64,000 bases of DNA from Neodiprion pinetum (Eukaryota; Arthropoda; Insecta; Hymenoptera; Diprionidae). Positions 36,761 through 50,673 of the stretch are shown in pieces. A program made the translations under genes and the position numbers. The notes below the pieces were generated by a model, which saw only the letters and a program-made list of their open reading frames with translations, was not told where the DNA came from and searched no databases. Numbering within the stretch: the first letter of the stretch is position 1; each line of letters opens with the position of its first letter. The stretch lies in NCBI RefSeq assembly GCF_021155775.2, contig NC_060234.1, positions 3,968,001 to 4,032,000 on the forward strand, written 5' to 3'.

Positions 36761-39700
36761 ATTTTGTTGTTTAAATAATCCAACCAGTTCCAAGTTTGGA
36801 ATTAGAATGCTGCTGTCAATTTTTATACACACGTATTTTTGGATAAATTTATTCCTGCTGACAAATGTTACTTGTCATCATTTATAACCTGGGCGATAAA
36901 AATGATAAGAATCACGACATTCTGCCGTTGTGCAAAAAAAAAAACAAAAAAAAAAAAAACTTTGATCAACTTGGAATAATTTTAATTCTTGACGGGCTGA
37001 CTCTAAATTATATAAAAGTAAAGAAAATAAAAAATAAAAAATAGAAGCCAACGAAAGAAATATCGGAAAACTTGCGATGCATTAATTATAACAGTTCGGC
37101 TAATGAACGTGGTTGTAAGAACTTTGAAAACTCCACAAGTCGCTAATTGTCATTTCTCGTCACGTCGCTGTGAGTGCAAAGAAAAAGGAGAGAAAAAAAA
37201 AAGAAATTTTTGTTGCATAGTTTGCAACAGGTATATATACATATATATATATATACATATATACGTGAAAGAAAATTAAATAAAATTCAAGAACGGCTTG
37301 CGGTTGACATCCAATTAATTCAGCTCATCGTTTGATGCGTTGACAAACTTATTAAGCAAGTATAATTATCAAGAATAAGTAACAAGAAAGCGTCGAGAAA
37401 GAAGCCAAAAGAAGCAGAAGAGGCGAGAAAATATATTCGACAACATAATAACGAGAGGTGATATTTTTGTATAAAAAATGCATCGCGCATACAATGAGAT
37501 TAGCGAGTATTTCGTTAAAGGACGAATCAGTTCAAATTAAATAACCGTAGACCTGTCCCGAGCACTTTGTCTGAGATGGGGAAAAACAATTAAAAATCCC
37601 ATTGTCATTTAATCGAAACTGACGCAAGAGTGAGACGACCTTAATTTTGACTCGACTCTTTGTTATCCAGACCTGAAAATCCCCGCGTATTTCGTAATTA
37701 TTTCACTGACAAAACGACGCACAAAATGCTGTGTCAAATCTCGCTCCGCCGGAGATTTTTTTTAATTCCGCTCGAATAACGATTCAAAAGAAAAATTGAG
37801 ATGACACAAATATCTATCTCACGACGACGAATAAAATCATTAGGCTAAACGAATTTGAAAATATCGCAATATTTCGAACATATTTTATCCTGAAATGAAA
37901 TTTGAACTATTCGACACTTGTTTTAACACGAATTAAAAACCATGCGATGACGAGATGAGGAAAAAAAAAAACAAAAGGAACATTCAAACCTAAAATTTGT
38001 CACAAAATATGGAATTAATAAAAATGATTAACGCTGTAACGGAACGGAGAATATCGTTATTTTTTTTTTTCTTTTACGTACATTAGATTCGCAAAGTTTT
38101 TCAGCTTGAAAAATTTGTGTGCAAGAATTTTTTTTCCGCATCTTTGTTTGATTGTTTTTTTTTTTTTTTATTTTTTTTTTTTTTATTTTTGTTAGGACCG
38201 ACTCGTGAGAAATGGGGAAATTAACAAGCACCTAATCACTACGGAACAACGAAGCTAAATCTGTTAAGGTGTTGAATTACCAGAGGAGAATGGAGGGGGT
38301 GTAATAATTAATCACTCCCCACTTGGACCGCGAACCCAGTTCTCACATCGCTGTGAGCAAAGACTAACAATCTCGGGTAAACAATGGATGTAACGGGCGT
38401 AGTTGGCGGGTACTGCATGAAGCTTTTGTATCATCCGACTTGCGGCTGGTATTAATTACTCTGTAAACACCCGGAGACGAAAGATCGCGAAGCGAATTCT
38501 TTCGGATAGACAGACGCGTGTTCCGCATCATCGTTTGAAAAAATAAAACAAAATGTAAGAGATGCACGAAATTTGAAATGATGAAAAATTGATTTTCATC
38601 TTGATGTTTATTTTGATTATTCGATTGTTCGCCGTTTTATTGATGATCGTACATCTCAAAGATTGTCAAGCTTTCGTAATTTTATGTTTCGATGTTTCAT
38701 ATTTTACTCTTTCTGATATCGGATCCTGAGTCCTTTTATTGGTACGATGTTACATTTAGAACTATTGAATTTACGACATCTTGATCAAGCACACTGAAAC
38801 GAAATAAGATTATAGATTTTGAATTTCTCTTCTTTTTTTTCCTCTCGTAAAGAGTAGTTCAAATTTTTCGCCTCCTATTCTCGACTTTGTTTATCACGAT
38901 TTTCATACTCGATGGAAAAAAATTGCATTTTTATTTCCGGCCAGTAACGGCGCTTGCAGCCTTTGTTTATTCCCATCTTTATTTGCTGAACAGTTTTCAA
39001 CACTCATATTCTATTCTCAGAACCATATTTTTCATAATTTCTACCGCAAAATAAATGCCGATTATTAATTTCGTCCGAATAAAATCTGCGCCAATGTATT
39101 CAATATTCGCAAACAGACCGTGACACGATAACCCAAATCTTGTTAGTTGTAAAATAAGGCTCAAGGTTAGTTCTGAATTTTTATAACCGTAAGAAATTAT
39201 CCCAGCTATTTGTTATCGAGGAAAAATAGCGACCTTCGATGGAGACTAGGCGAAAAATGCCGTCTGCGTTATTTTTCACAGCTCGCAAGCTGCGCTTACT
39301 CTTTTTGCCGATTTGCACAGGTTGTTGTGCGTCGCTGTTCCCAAACGAGACTCGAGCCTCGCGGGGATGTAAAAACATTTAGTTCGTCCATTTTTCATCC
39401 CTCGCTGCGCCGCGACTTTCGCCTCGGTGAGTCGTTAAGTAAGGGGACGAACGAATTAACCAGGTAAACGGCTTGCGGAGTGTAACTGAAACTAATTGAG
39501 CATATACGAGTATATCTAACCGAGTCGAGCCGGTACTCCACCCTTTTTGATGCAGTCTTTGCAACGCTGCACCGAAGTTTGAATTTGAAAGTATAACAGG
39601 CGGCTTGAAGCTTGTATAAATATTTGAAATCTAATGAGTTTTAATTAGATTTTTACCGCCCCGTTCGTTATTCGTAAATTTCTCATCCGCTGAAAACTGA

Positions 39701-40920
39701 ATTTCATAATTAGTCTGCCGATTCCTTTATCTCGATTTTAAACTTTCAATATTTACATCAACTTTCGTGAAGTTCTTACGCTCTGGGAAGATCGTAATAC
39801 GCTTTGTCGATCGAAATTCGTAAAGATGTCTCGTCTCGCCCGTGCAGAATTTACAGACAATTCCGACAATTTTCCGAGAATGATCGAGGCAGGAATATCT
39901 TCTTCAACTGCTACAAATTTCAATTCACATCCAGATCTGGGAATTCGCCGAGTTTCAAACCGTTACTAGTATTTTTATTTACAATACAACAGGAAGTTAA
40001 ATCTTCCCCTAAAAGTACAAGAAGATCAAGTACCAGTTTCGAAAAATATCATCATCTAAAAAAACATAGAATCGATTTCGTTCCGGGTCCAAGTTTTAGG
40101 TTCTTGCAAAAACTTACCAACGGTTCTAAATTCCGGGAATGGTGTGAAAATAATTTTATAAAGTTGTTCAAACGTATTAAAAATATGTGGCTCACTTCCG
40201 TAGAATCGTGTTATTTTAGTGATTCTCTTAATCTGTACGATGTTACAGAAAAAATAATTATCCGCGAACGATAAAAGTTTTTTTTTTTTTTATTTTCAAA
40301 TCGTTGAATCTCTCTTCTTCCACTGAAAGTCGAGGGATAGACTGATTTAAACCGACAGAATTTGAAGAAACGAAAATGGGAAGTCGAGAGGTGAAATTTT
40401 TGGTTCCCCAAAGAAGGGTTGTAAGAAGATGAGAAAATTACAGATAGAATTCATTTTTACTATGGATCGTGAACTGGAAAATTGACGGAATTGGTCATAT
40501 ATATATATATACAATATACTTTGCGGGACTATCTACCGTAAATTTAATCCCTGGTTTCGGTCCACCGTCTGAAACAGCGTTAGGGGTAAATCCAAGGGGT
40601 AGATGTTAAGGGCTTGAGGGATCGTAGCTCTTTCCCCGCCCTGTGCATCCACCCTGGGTGTGTATAAGGAAGTCTGCACGGAAGTCGAGGGATCCTCTTG
40701 AAATAAAAATCCACTTTGGGGGAGGAAGATCCCGGTTGAATAAGTCGAGTTGCCGAAAGGAGTCTAATCCCCTGTATCAAAATTCTTAAACGTCCGCAGC
40801 TACTTTCAGAATGAATTCCCCATCTCTTATCTCTTATCTCTTATATCTTCCTCTCCGCCTCTCCTTCCAAAAATATTAGTAACGTTTTTAACATCCCTCA
40901 CATTACTTCGTTAAGAGAAT

Positions 40921-41040
40921 TTTCTACTTGCGGTTACTTTGTTCCCACAGTCTTTGACTATTTTATTTTTTATCGTAACCTCAATATATCTTTATGGGTA
41001 TTAAATGTAAATTAGTTCTCAACTGTACAACGGCAATCAG
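40921..41040 (+). repeat. weak fragment related to the left part of the 47.2 kb element
   Basis: GGTTACTTTGTTCCCACAGT followed by CTTTGACTATTTTATTTTTTATCG resembles the segment at 47,248-47,290, which also has GGTTAC, CTTGACTATTTTCATTTTTTACC and then an AAATTAGTT block. The match is partial and was judged by eye. Confidence 0.35.
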
Positions 41041-43720
41041 CATAGCAAGAAAAAAATGTATGAAAAAAATTGACTCGAGTGCTTTAATTTAATTACAGTG
41101 CCAGATATGGTTTGTTTATTTGTTAAGTTGATCAATCTCTAGACGATTTGATCGATTATCTGTTGGTATGAAGATTTGACACTTTCTCAGGTTCTAAGGT
41201 TGATTCTTCTCATTCAATTGATAATAAAGATTTCGTTAAATTTAAATATTAAGCACATTCGAACGAGGAAAGTATTCTACCGATTAATATTCTACGCCGA
41301 AAAACACAGTTCGTGTATTTTCAATAAATAGGTTAGAAATTTTCGAACACAATATACTCGATAAACTCGGAAGCAAATATGAACGTAGGTAGATTAATAC
41401 TTTGGCATTGTCCTATTTTATGCCGCAAGTTCAATAAACCAAATTCAGTGCTTTTGAGTAAGTTTTCTTGTAGCCTATTATCAAATTAGCTAGGAACCGT
41501 TCGGCCCAAGCATTTGAAGTTGGCATACAAACGGCAAATGTAGTTTCCTGCGTACTAGTATGTCGGTAATTAAAACCCCTCGACCGACGAGCGCTTTTTA
41601 ATTAACGTTCAACATCGTCTCGATGAACTTATAATTACCATGTCAGCAGTACCACGTTTTACTACTTCAATTTTAATATTTAAAATCCGGTTAAGCGCTG
41701 TATACTTTACATTTGTATAAATATGGGTACCACGTACATACATTAAACATGTGTACAAAACAATCTAGTTCTAGATTATTTGTTACTTTATTAATAATTA
41801 ATTACCACGATTTAAAATTCAGAGGATCTCGGGTAAAGCTCTGGAAATTTAAGTTTCATACAAAGGACAATTTGTTTCCACTTGTGTATAGAAGGAAATC
41901 GTTCAAAAATTACTGATCAGTATATAAACAAGGAGACTTCTGAAGACAGATTCCTGTACCGATAATTTATCGAGATTTAGCCAGGACACAAACCTTTTTT
42001 TATAATTTTCGAAGGTTAGGTTATCCCCACTCCGACTAGTTTTCTAAATCCTGCTCGATGAGGTACTCATGTGGCTATAAGAGTTCCGGGATTCTTCCCG
42101 ATTGGTGTTAAAACTATGGTAAAGTAGCGCACATTTCTGAGGCACTATATTTGATTAAGGTTGCAACTATGGTAGGGTGGGGTAAATTGCCGGTAAAGTA
42201 AAGCAATTCAATAATCCAATGATCGATAAAGTCAATCAAAGTGGGGATATCCTCTATCTTATAAAATTCTAGAGAAGGGTTTGTGTCTTGGCTAAGTGTC
42301 GGTAAAATATCGATGTAGAAATCTGTGTCCAGAACTCTCCCTGCATTATATCCACTATGATCAAGCGTAGGAATATATCATGAATAATTCTTTTTTCGCT
42401 GATTTTGGGATTCAGAATCTCCTTCACGTTCATCGAAACCTCATAATTACAAACAAAGAAGTGTAGGAAGAAAAAGTTTAAACAGTATGAATTAATAAAC
42501 ACGATGCCATTGACAGACTGAACAAGAGAAAGAAAGCATTACTTTAAAAACTATAATCACAGTTATCCTCGAAATTATTCGCGAAACGTTTAGACGCAAA
42601 TAGCGAGCTCAGTGTAGTTCGAAATCAATTGGACTCATTGAAGCCGTCGGTTGGAGAGGATTAACCGATACAATCAATCTTCGTTAATCTACTTTCGAAG
42701 TGTAAGCCAAAGGCTATACGGACACCGATAATCAGCCGAGGCTTGTGAACATCACCGGTAAGGGTCAATTATTGGCATGAGATCGAGAGACCGACGCGTT
42801 CGTCCCTCTTTAATTACTTTACCACACTATCCAAACCACTTGTGTAATCTTGACGGACCGTCCGTCGTTTTTCGAATGTCTTATACACGCTGAGTGAAAA
42901 TCTACAATTTGTTAATTCGAGGACAATCACATTTCATTCAAATAATAGGAAAAACATTGATTGAAAGTAGTACATGTTTAAAGTGAAGTGAATAAACATA
43001 ATTTGCGAGTACACGAACATATTCTTTCAGCTGTTTTTTCAAGTTGATAATTTGCGAAGACAAACTTACATTTCTTCATTTTAATCTACAAACGACTGTT
43101 AATATGTTTCAAAAGTTTTTGATGGATGATATAAAAAATGTTTCGGAGATCGTAAAACAGAAAACAAACGGTCTAAATCATTTTCCATTCCTACGAAATT
43201 TAGATTCTGCGATTAGAAATCACAGAGAATTACTAACATGTCGCGATAAGTAATTTTCGGTTATCGCAAGTTGGCATAAATGATGCAAAAGTTATGTTTT
43301 ATTCTATGGACTCTGAACTTTGGACTAAATCGATGAAACTTCAAGTGTATAATACACTTGATTTTATAAATTCTCCCTGAGTCGTAATTTAGACGATAGA
43401 TATCACAGAACTAACAAAAATTTCTACAATCATAACCTTTCTCTGTAAGATGTTCAATTTCCAAAATCTCGCCAGAGACATTTTTTATTTTCACGCAGAC
43501 TGCAGAGAGGATTACGAATAGGTGAAATACAAAAAAACAACCAACGAATGTCTGCATCGCGTTTATTCCATTCGGCACGTAAAGCACGCAAGCTGGCATG
43601 TTCTGAATTTCACGTGGGTCCCTAAATTCGTTTCTTCGCCGCGACGCAGCGATTCTGAGCCCGCATGTGCCGGCTCAAAAAGTCTGGGATGATAAAAGTA
43701 AGACGAAAAAAACGAGACGT

Positions 43721-43741
43721 GTATGTATGTATGTATGTATA
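43721..43741. repeat. (GTAT)n microsatellite
   Basis: Five GTAT units followed by ACACAGGTACGTAC. Confidence 0.92.
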
Positions 43742-43959
43742 CACAGGTACGTACAGTGTAAAAGATAAAATGCAAAATTCATTCCTGCGGCAGAGACTTT
43801 CTGGATATTTTCGGCCCAGCCTTTGCGGATTTGGAAACCTCTTGACGTCAGATGTCATGTGAGCAAATTCCTTTAGATTGACCGTGAGCCAGCCCTTGAA
43901 CTTCCCGTTTTCACACTGCAGGTTCCAGGTTCACGAAACAAAAAAAATATTAATATCCA

Positions 43960-44205
43960 ATTCGAATTTCAAACTACAAATTCAGATTCGTGATTGACGA
44001 TTCGAAGGCTCTTGGATACCAGATTACATGAATATGATCCTTTTTTTTTATTATTTTGAAACACTGTAATGGATCCACCATTATAATTTTCAGAATTCTG
44101 ACCTTGGATTCGTTATCGGTGATCAGCGACTCTAAATCTATACGGTGCCAATTTTCATTCGAATCCGGTCATCCATTCTCAAGATATCACGATTTTTATT
44201 TAATA
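43960..44205 (+). repeat. copy of the ATTCGTGATCAGCGA repeat family (two units)
   Basis: CAGATTCGTGATTGACGATT (43,983) and GGATTCGTTATCGGTGATCA (44,106) lie about 122 bases apart. They are followed by GCCAATTTTCATTCGAATCC and CATTCTCAAGATATCACGAT, which match the ends of the units at 24.6 and 36.7 kb. Confidence 0.7.
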
Positions 44206-46124
44206 TTTTGTAAACTTGTTATTTATATAGTTGAAAAAGTATTGAACTGATCAAAGCCAATATGTGGTCCAGGCTTTAAGCTACGTATGATCTACGGTTA
44301 TGATCTATACACAATTATGTATTTTGGTTTTTATGAATGTTTTCTTTCAATTTATACAAAATTTGAAAATACCAGGTAAGATACTTGCAAAAAAATAAGT
44401 CCTCAAGAGACTTTCAAATTTTCATATACTATTCCGGTTTGCAGCTTTGTACCTGTTGGTGAAATTCTTCATTTTGACGGAAAGTGAATCGCTACCGATG
44501 TACAGAATTCCTTCGTTAGTGTAAATAAGAAATTGATCATCCGATACGAACTCTGCAGCAAAGAGCCAGCCGTGTCTTCAACGGCGTCACGTTGCACATC
44601 TCTCTTATATTACAGCATAAGTTATACATATATGGATACCAATCCGGTGCACTGATCCATGTTCAAACGTATGTACCTACCCATAAACAATTTGCGGAAA
44701 GATTGGAAGCGAATGACTCGTTCAAAGCCAGGCATTCGCCCGGAAGAAATCACGTTGCGTTGTATCAATCGCGATGATAAAACACCGAATTCCTTATTCC
44801 AATAAATTGCAGAACCGATTCGCCGTTTACCGAAGCTTAAGGATCCAAAAATATATCAACAACATTACACTCGTGTCAATTTTGTTACACAGTGAGAACA
44901 ATCAATTTGGAGAAATAAATTATCCAATCAACTGAAAACATTGGATAGGAAATCGGTTAAATTTCTTTATGCACAATTTGTAACAATTAAGGCCCATGGA
45001 TTGAGAAATTAATGTACGACGATCGTTAATAAAGTATAGAATTAATGATTGATCGTTGCAAGAGTTCGACAGAAAATTTGTTGGAGTTCCTTATTGACAC
45101 GTTAAAAAAACAATGATGACGGGATAGCTTGGATCTTGTGAAACGTAAAAGGAATGAGTATATAATTGCGAGAAATTTGAATACCGTAGTATTTTATTTA
45201 TTTTTTTTCAAATCATTGTATGAGTAAATTAACATCGAATTGGAATTCCACTGAGAAATTGAACTTTCCTTTATTCCACTTTTACTTCTTTGTCACATTT
45301 GCATCTCAAGGTATGTAAAGAGAAAAAATAAATAAAAAAATAAACGATACCTGGAGGGTGATTATATTACGAAAGCGATCAATATTGGTAGATGTCAATT
45401 TAAGTTATAATTAAATCTCGGTATAAATTGCTCAATATTGTGATAATTTTCTAATTAATCACAGTTTAATAAATTATTCCGTCACACTTCATCAATGTGG
45501 ATATTTGACTTCGTTTGGATCTATCTATCTATATTCATTCAAGACTTACGACTTATCAGAATTAAACCTTTGATGATTAATCATCACGTTTTAATAGCGA
45601 TGTATAAGCTACGCGTAATCGGGTTGAGTCCAATCAAACTTTCCATTTTCACGTATTATGAGATTTTCATACTCCCTCAATGTTAATTTACTCTACAATT
45701 GTAATTTTGGCATGAAAAAGAAAATCGAAACAGTGATTAACAAAGGAAATTGGCAAAAACGGCGATCAGATTTTCTCTAAAAACGTTATTAATTTCGTCA
45801 GAATTCCACCCCGGAAGGAATTTTCTTTTTACGACTAGGCAAAGGCGGAATCATCGTCGTGGATAATTTATGCGAGGAATTAGCCGGTTATGAGAATTTA
45901 TAGGCGATTCTAAGACTTTGAAAGCGCGTAACTAATGCTAATGAATAAAAATTGCATTAACAGTCCGGAATGGCAGACGGTGGGTTTAAATGCCACCGCT
46001 GATCGATCCTGACCATAAATTTCGTCGAAATAATTTTCGGAGGCGAGGCGATTAGTGATCATATTCCTCGCGAGAATTCCGACGATTTTATATACTCACA
46101 GAGAAATACGTTGGTTTAAGCAGA

Positions 46125-46155
<31 letters not shown>

Positions 46156-47223
46156 AAAAAAAATTTAATAGTTGAATTTATTTCAACGGTATCGTTGGTT
46201 TTATGAGTGATAAAAAAAAGGTTGCTCCATATGAATCCGGACAATCGGTGAAATAAGATTCGTGATTGAATTATGTATAAAAAAAAAAAAAAAACAATGT
46301 ACCATAATCTCTCTAATTTACGCTGCCATTGCACCGAGAGAAAACGGTGAAAGTTAACAAAGATGTTAAACCGCCCGAGAATTCTATTCGAAATTAGAAG
46401 CGAATCGTTTCGAGCGGTTTCGTTTGTAACGTTATTGTCAATAACGATGTTTCCTGTTAATTGATTCGAATGAAAAAGAAAAAATGCAAACGAACGTCGA
46501 TCTGCATACTTTTGAATAAAACATAAGCCCCGATATTAAATCGCGTAATTGATCTCCACGCGTAAAAATTGCGCATACTCAATGTGTTCAGTTTCACCGT
46601 ATCCTATCCGGGCAGCTTAATCGATCCGTGTTAATGAAACTATATTTACGTACAGTTATACGTATAACTGACTTTGTAATACCGAGTAGAGCATGTGCAG
46701 AATTTTCCCATCTGCTGGTTTACACTGTTAATGGAGCCCGAGGAGCGGAACTGTCGACGTTTAGGCGTGTAAATATTAAGGTTCGCGGGCTTCCGCGAAG
46801 GCTTGCGAAAGCTCGCCGCTCGCGGTTATCAGACACCGAGGCTCCTCGTTATTTATAATATAACAGACGTGTAACGATGAACAATAACATCAACGTTGGG
46901 TGATGAAAAAAAAAATAAATTGCACCTGATCGAGGGTAATAATGTTTGAAAGGCTTTGCCTAACTCTGGGGAAACACGCACAATCACAATTTTCGTAATG
47001 GACCTCGATATCTCTCTTTGAGAGGCTTCGCAAAATCTTATGCGATTCATTTTTTATTTATTTTCTTTTTTTTTATTATTTCCGCGTGAAGCGATCTTTC
47101 TGGCGAAAAACGTCGCTTTTTGAACGAGAAAGCTTTTTATTTCACTTCGAAACGCATGTTTCGCAATTCGATGTTTTTTTTTTAGTATTTGTCAAAACTT
47201 ACGAATAGGTTATCCTAAACTAT

Positions 47224-47628
47224 AGACTGAGAGAAATTTTTAGCTCCGGTTACCGCTCGGTCCTTGACTATTTTCATTTTTTACCACAATCGAAAAAAAT
47301 AATTCTAGTTACAAAATGAAAATTAGTTTTCTAACTGTTACCAGAAAGTCTGGTATCCGTTACTATTCTTTCTCATTACGATCGCCGTTACCATATTCTC
47401 TTGCAGCTGTTGCGAAAATTTAATGCTTGTGCAACAATAAATTGACGTTGAAACCTTATTGAACTAAAAAAGTAGAACAAACCTCGGAAACTGATTTTGC
47501 GTTGCAATTACCAAAAAAGGATCGTCAATAGCGCAAAATGGTTACGCGTAACTCGTTTTTCCTAATCACAACAATATTCAAACATTTTTTTTTAACGATA
47601 TCCGTTTTACTGAATTTTTCTCAGTGTA
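47224..47628. mobile_element. short element with CACTGAGAAAAATT-like inverted ends (best copy)
   Basis: The left end is TA then GACTGAGAGAAATTTTTAG, and the right end is CTGAATTTTTCTCAGTG then TA. The reversed right end, CACTGAGAAAAATTCAG, matches the left end apart from a few bases. The flanking TA on both sides could be a TA target-site duplication as in mariner/Tc1-type elements. The roughly 400-base interior is noncoding. Parts recur at 28,757-29,055, 31,141-31,276, 40,921-41,040 and 58,495-58,565, as expected for a MITE family. Confidence 0.6.
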
Positions 47629-48592
47629 CGGGAAAAAAAAAACTCCAACGACGATTGAAGACATCAGAAATTATGACTGACCGAAATGCTGCGCGATATT
47701 TTTTCGCCACGGTTACAAAATGCCGATTTTAACTTCAAGCATTGCAACGATTCTAATCAATTTTTATCGTCTGAAAAAAACGTACTCGCTGAATAGTATA
47801 TATTGCGACAAGGGACGAAAATTGACGATTACGACGAGTCTGAAGTTCGCGCGAATTACGATCGCCAACTTTTGGCTCGGATCACACATAATAGTTTTTA
47901 TAACAAGCGAATGAAAAATGGTGAAGCTTTGCGTAGCAGTTTTACGGGACGCGAGTGGCCAATTTTTTCCCCCTAGAGACAAAAGTCGAGTAATCTTGGA
48001 CCGCGCATGCGCAAATCTGTCGTTTCAATACCAAGATGAAATTTGCCACTTTCGTTCCGTTAACTGCGGGATGCAAGCCCCATTTTTCATGCACCTATGA
48101 TAAAAAATATCTTATCACGATACTGTTCTATATTTCACAGATTTCGGTTGCAAAATAGCGACGACGTTAGCTTTTTGAGAGTTCACGATTCCTCCAATTC
48201 TTTAGTAATTTTTATAGAATTCGTCTCAGATTATCTAGAAAATTTTACTAGGTAGTAAATTTTACCAAATTTTAATAATCATGCATAAGATCATATTTCG
48301 AGAAAATAAAAATCGAAGATTTTGAACGTTAAATACATATTTCCGACTGAAAAATCGTGAAAAAGCTCTGCCAAGTTTTGAAAATTCAACAGCTTTACTA
48401 AGCCTCGATGTAATCGTGCTTCGTACAAAGAAAAAAAGCTCTACTTCTTCGATCATCCGGCGGTCATAATTTTCTACTCTCGCTTTCTCTCGTCGTGATT
48501 TTGAAACAGAGTCGGGGTGGCTGGATAATATTTATAAGGAAAACCGGTCCCCGTTTCAGTAACGCGTTATTGAACTCATTTATCGCGGTATA

Positions 48593-48644
48593 ACGAGAGA
48601 GGGAGAGAGAAATAAAAGGAGAGAGATAGATAGATAGAGAGAGG
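48593..48644. repeat. GA/GATA-rich microsatellite
   Basis: GAGAGAGGGAGAGAGAAAT, then GGAGAGAGATAGATAGATAG, then AGAGAGAGG. This is a compound purine-rich repeat. Confidence 0.9.
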
Positions 48645-50673
48645 GTGGCTCTGTACGAATCAATTATTTCCCCGAGCTTTGGGGGTTAATTAGACCATTT
48701 AATTATGCATTCAAACATTCCAACCATCGAAGGTTCGTTAACTGATGTAAAATCGATACAACGACTTCGTGACTTCCTGTTTCAGCTTATTTTTTAAGGA
48801 GATTCGAGCTGCGGATGATGCAACGATGGCGAAAGAAAGGATGGGAGGAAAAAGGACAAGATTCTGGCGTATCGACTGAGGATAACCGAACATTATGTAG
48901 GTACGTGATGTAGGATTGAAATCTGACACGAAACTAGCTTGTATTGTTCAGGGGAAACAACCGAGGGACAAAGAACCCGTCAGATCTGGACAGATATCCC
49001 AATGTAGAATATTCCTTCGTCCTGTTTTACATAAGAAAAGGTTCCTCAGGACTCGAGATCCTCGCCGAGACTACGCGGTGCCATAATTTGCATTAATTTG
49101 CGGTGTATTTGCCTCGAATCTGCTGTATTATATATATATATGGGGAATTCCGGACCATCGCGGCATTGATTTTTAATTATATTCTTCTCTCAGTCCTTTT
49201 AGGAACCTTGTAAAAAGAAACGCGATCTACAAATTTATAGATTTGTAAAAGAAGTTGCTTCTCTGGTAATCGCGTTCGATCAGCTCATCTAACAGATCCA
49301 ATTTTCATCTTTCCCTTTTGGATTATTTTCGAATTTGCTTGTCAACAACAACAATTAACGATAGAATGTATAAAAGAGTAAGAATTTGGCAAAATAAGAC
49401 TTTAAACACAGATAAATTTCATACAAATTTGTTCCAAAAACTTGTTGAAATTTGTGAATTTCGATTGTCAAAAACAAAAAAAAAAAATAAAGCTCGCGCA
49501 ATTAAAAATGTACAAAAATTTCAAATTATTTTATACAATTTGCAGAATCTCACAAGCTTTTCGTTTGGTCGATTTTAGTGAAACATTATGCCAATCACCG
49601 ATGGTTTTGTTATGGGAAGTGGATCAATTATCGTAATTTTCAAACAGCGGCAGATTTATGGAATAATTTAATATTCGTTTCATACGTTGTTACAGCTTTC
49701 ATGCAGCTGTAAATTTATAGAAACGTAAAAATAATCAATCCCGCGAAAGCATCTCGCGACGTGTGTACAATTCCTAATACGAGCTGGGAGATGATATTTA
49801 TCCAAGCAACTGATATTTATTTGACTTGGCCCAATATGAGGACGAAACCGTTGCTTTTTTTTCCTTTTTCATCTCGCGTTGATATCCGAATTGATTGATC
49901 TGAGAAATGCTCGAGGCGAGCAATTATTTTTTTTTCTTTTTCACGTCTCTGCAAGTTGGATCAATCTGATAGTTAGTCAATACAAACAGACATGTATCTG
50001 TAGCACAGATTTCAATCACGAAACGGTGATAACGATCGAAAAAGTGTTTTCATTTAACGAATCCGAGAAATAAGTTGAAATGAAAATAAATTAAAACATT
50101 CGAAACGTACGAATTAAAATGAAATCGATGAGATAATCAAATTTTGGAAGCTGTAAAGGTTTTTTTTTGTTTCGTTTTTGTTATTTTCAAATCGACCAAC
50201 AAATTTTGTTTAGTCTCGTCTCGCTATAAACACTTGTCATTTTGAATACTTCGAAGAACTCGCAGAAATCAATAATTGTAATATTTCATTGTTAAAATAT
50301 TCATCATAGAAATTTCAAAACTCCTGTCAAAAACGAAAAAAAAAAACACGTTTCCTTCCAATTTTTCCTGTGTATACGTACCCTTGTTAGTTTCTCCAAT
50401 AACATCGTTTCGCGAAATCGCGTACCGTACATATTTGTATGGACGTTTCGTTCTACCTTGTGTGTACCTAATATTCATATATACCTATATACATATATAT
50501 ATATTTTTTTATGTTTGTTATTCCATTTTCTTCTCATATTTGAACCCCTTGGTATCAATTTATCCAATTTACGAATGATAAAACTTCCATTGCATGGGTA
50601 CTTTTTTCCTACGACATTTGCATTGCCAATTATTGTAATCATGTAACTAAAAATTGATTCCAACGACTCCTAG

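Larger units (their letters stand above)
36761..43959. other. no identifiable gene; AT-rich noncoding
   Basis: The longest frame, 39,804-40,274 (156 codons, TTG start), has no recognisable domain and overlaps homopolymer-rich DNA. A GC-balanced stretch at 39,210-39,560 could be regulatory. T-runs lie at about 38,150-38,190, and CTTAT repeats at about 40,826-40,850. Confidence 0.6.
44206..50673. other. no identifiable gene; AT-rich noncoding
   Basis: Outside the 47.2 kb element there are A-runs (46,126-46,153, 46,277-46,294), the GA/GATA tract and AT tracts. 45,780-46,080 is more GC-balanced with TAAT-type words and may be regulatory, but nothing in it is identifiable by eye. Confidence 0.6.

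Noticed and set aside
36414..36887. 157-codon open frame on the plus strand
   Set aside because: It follows the dispersed 100-120 bp repeat units, and its repeated peptide blocks mirror the DNA repeats. It was treated as repeat DNA.
39804..40274. 156-codon open frame on the plus strand, one of the two longest
   Set aside because: It starts with TTG, shows no recognisable domain, and sits in AT-rich DNA where stop-free stretches of this size occur by chance in 64 kb.
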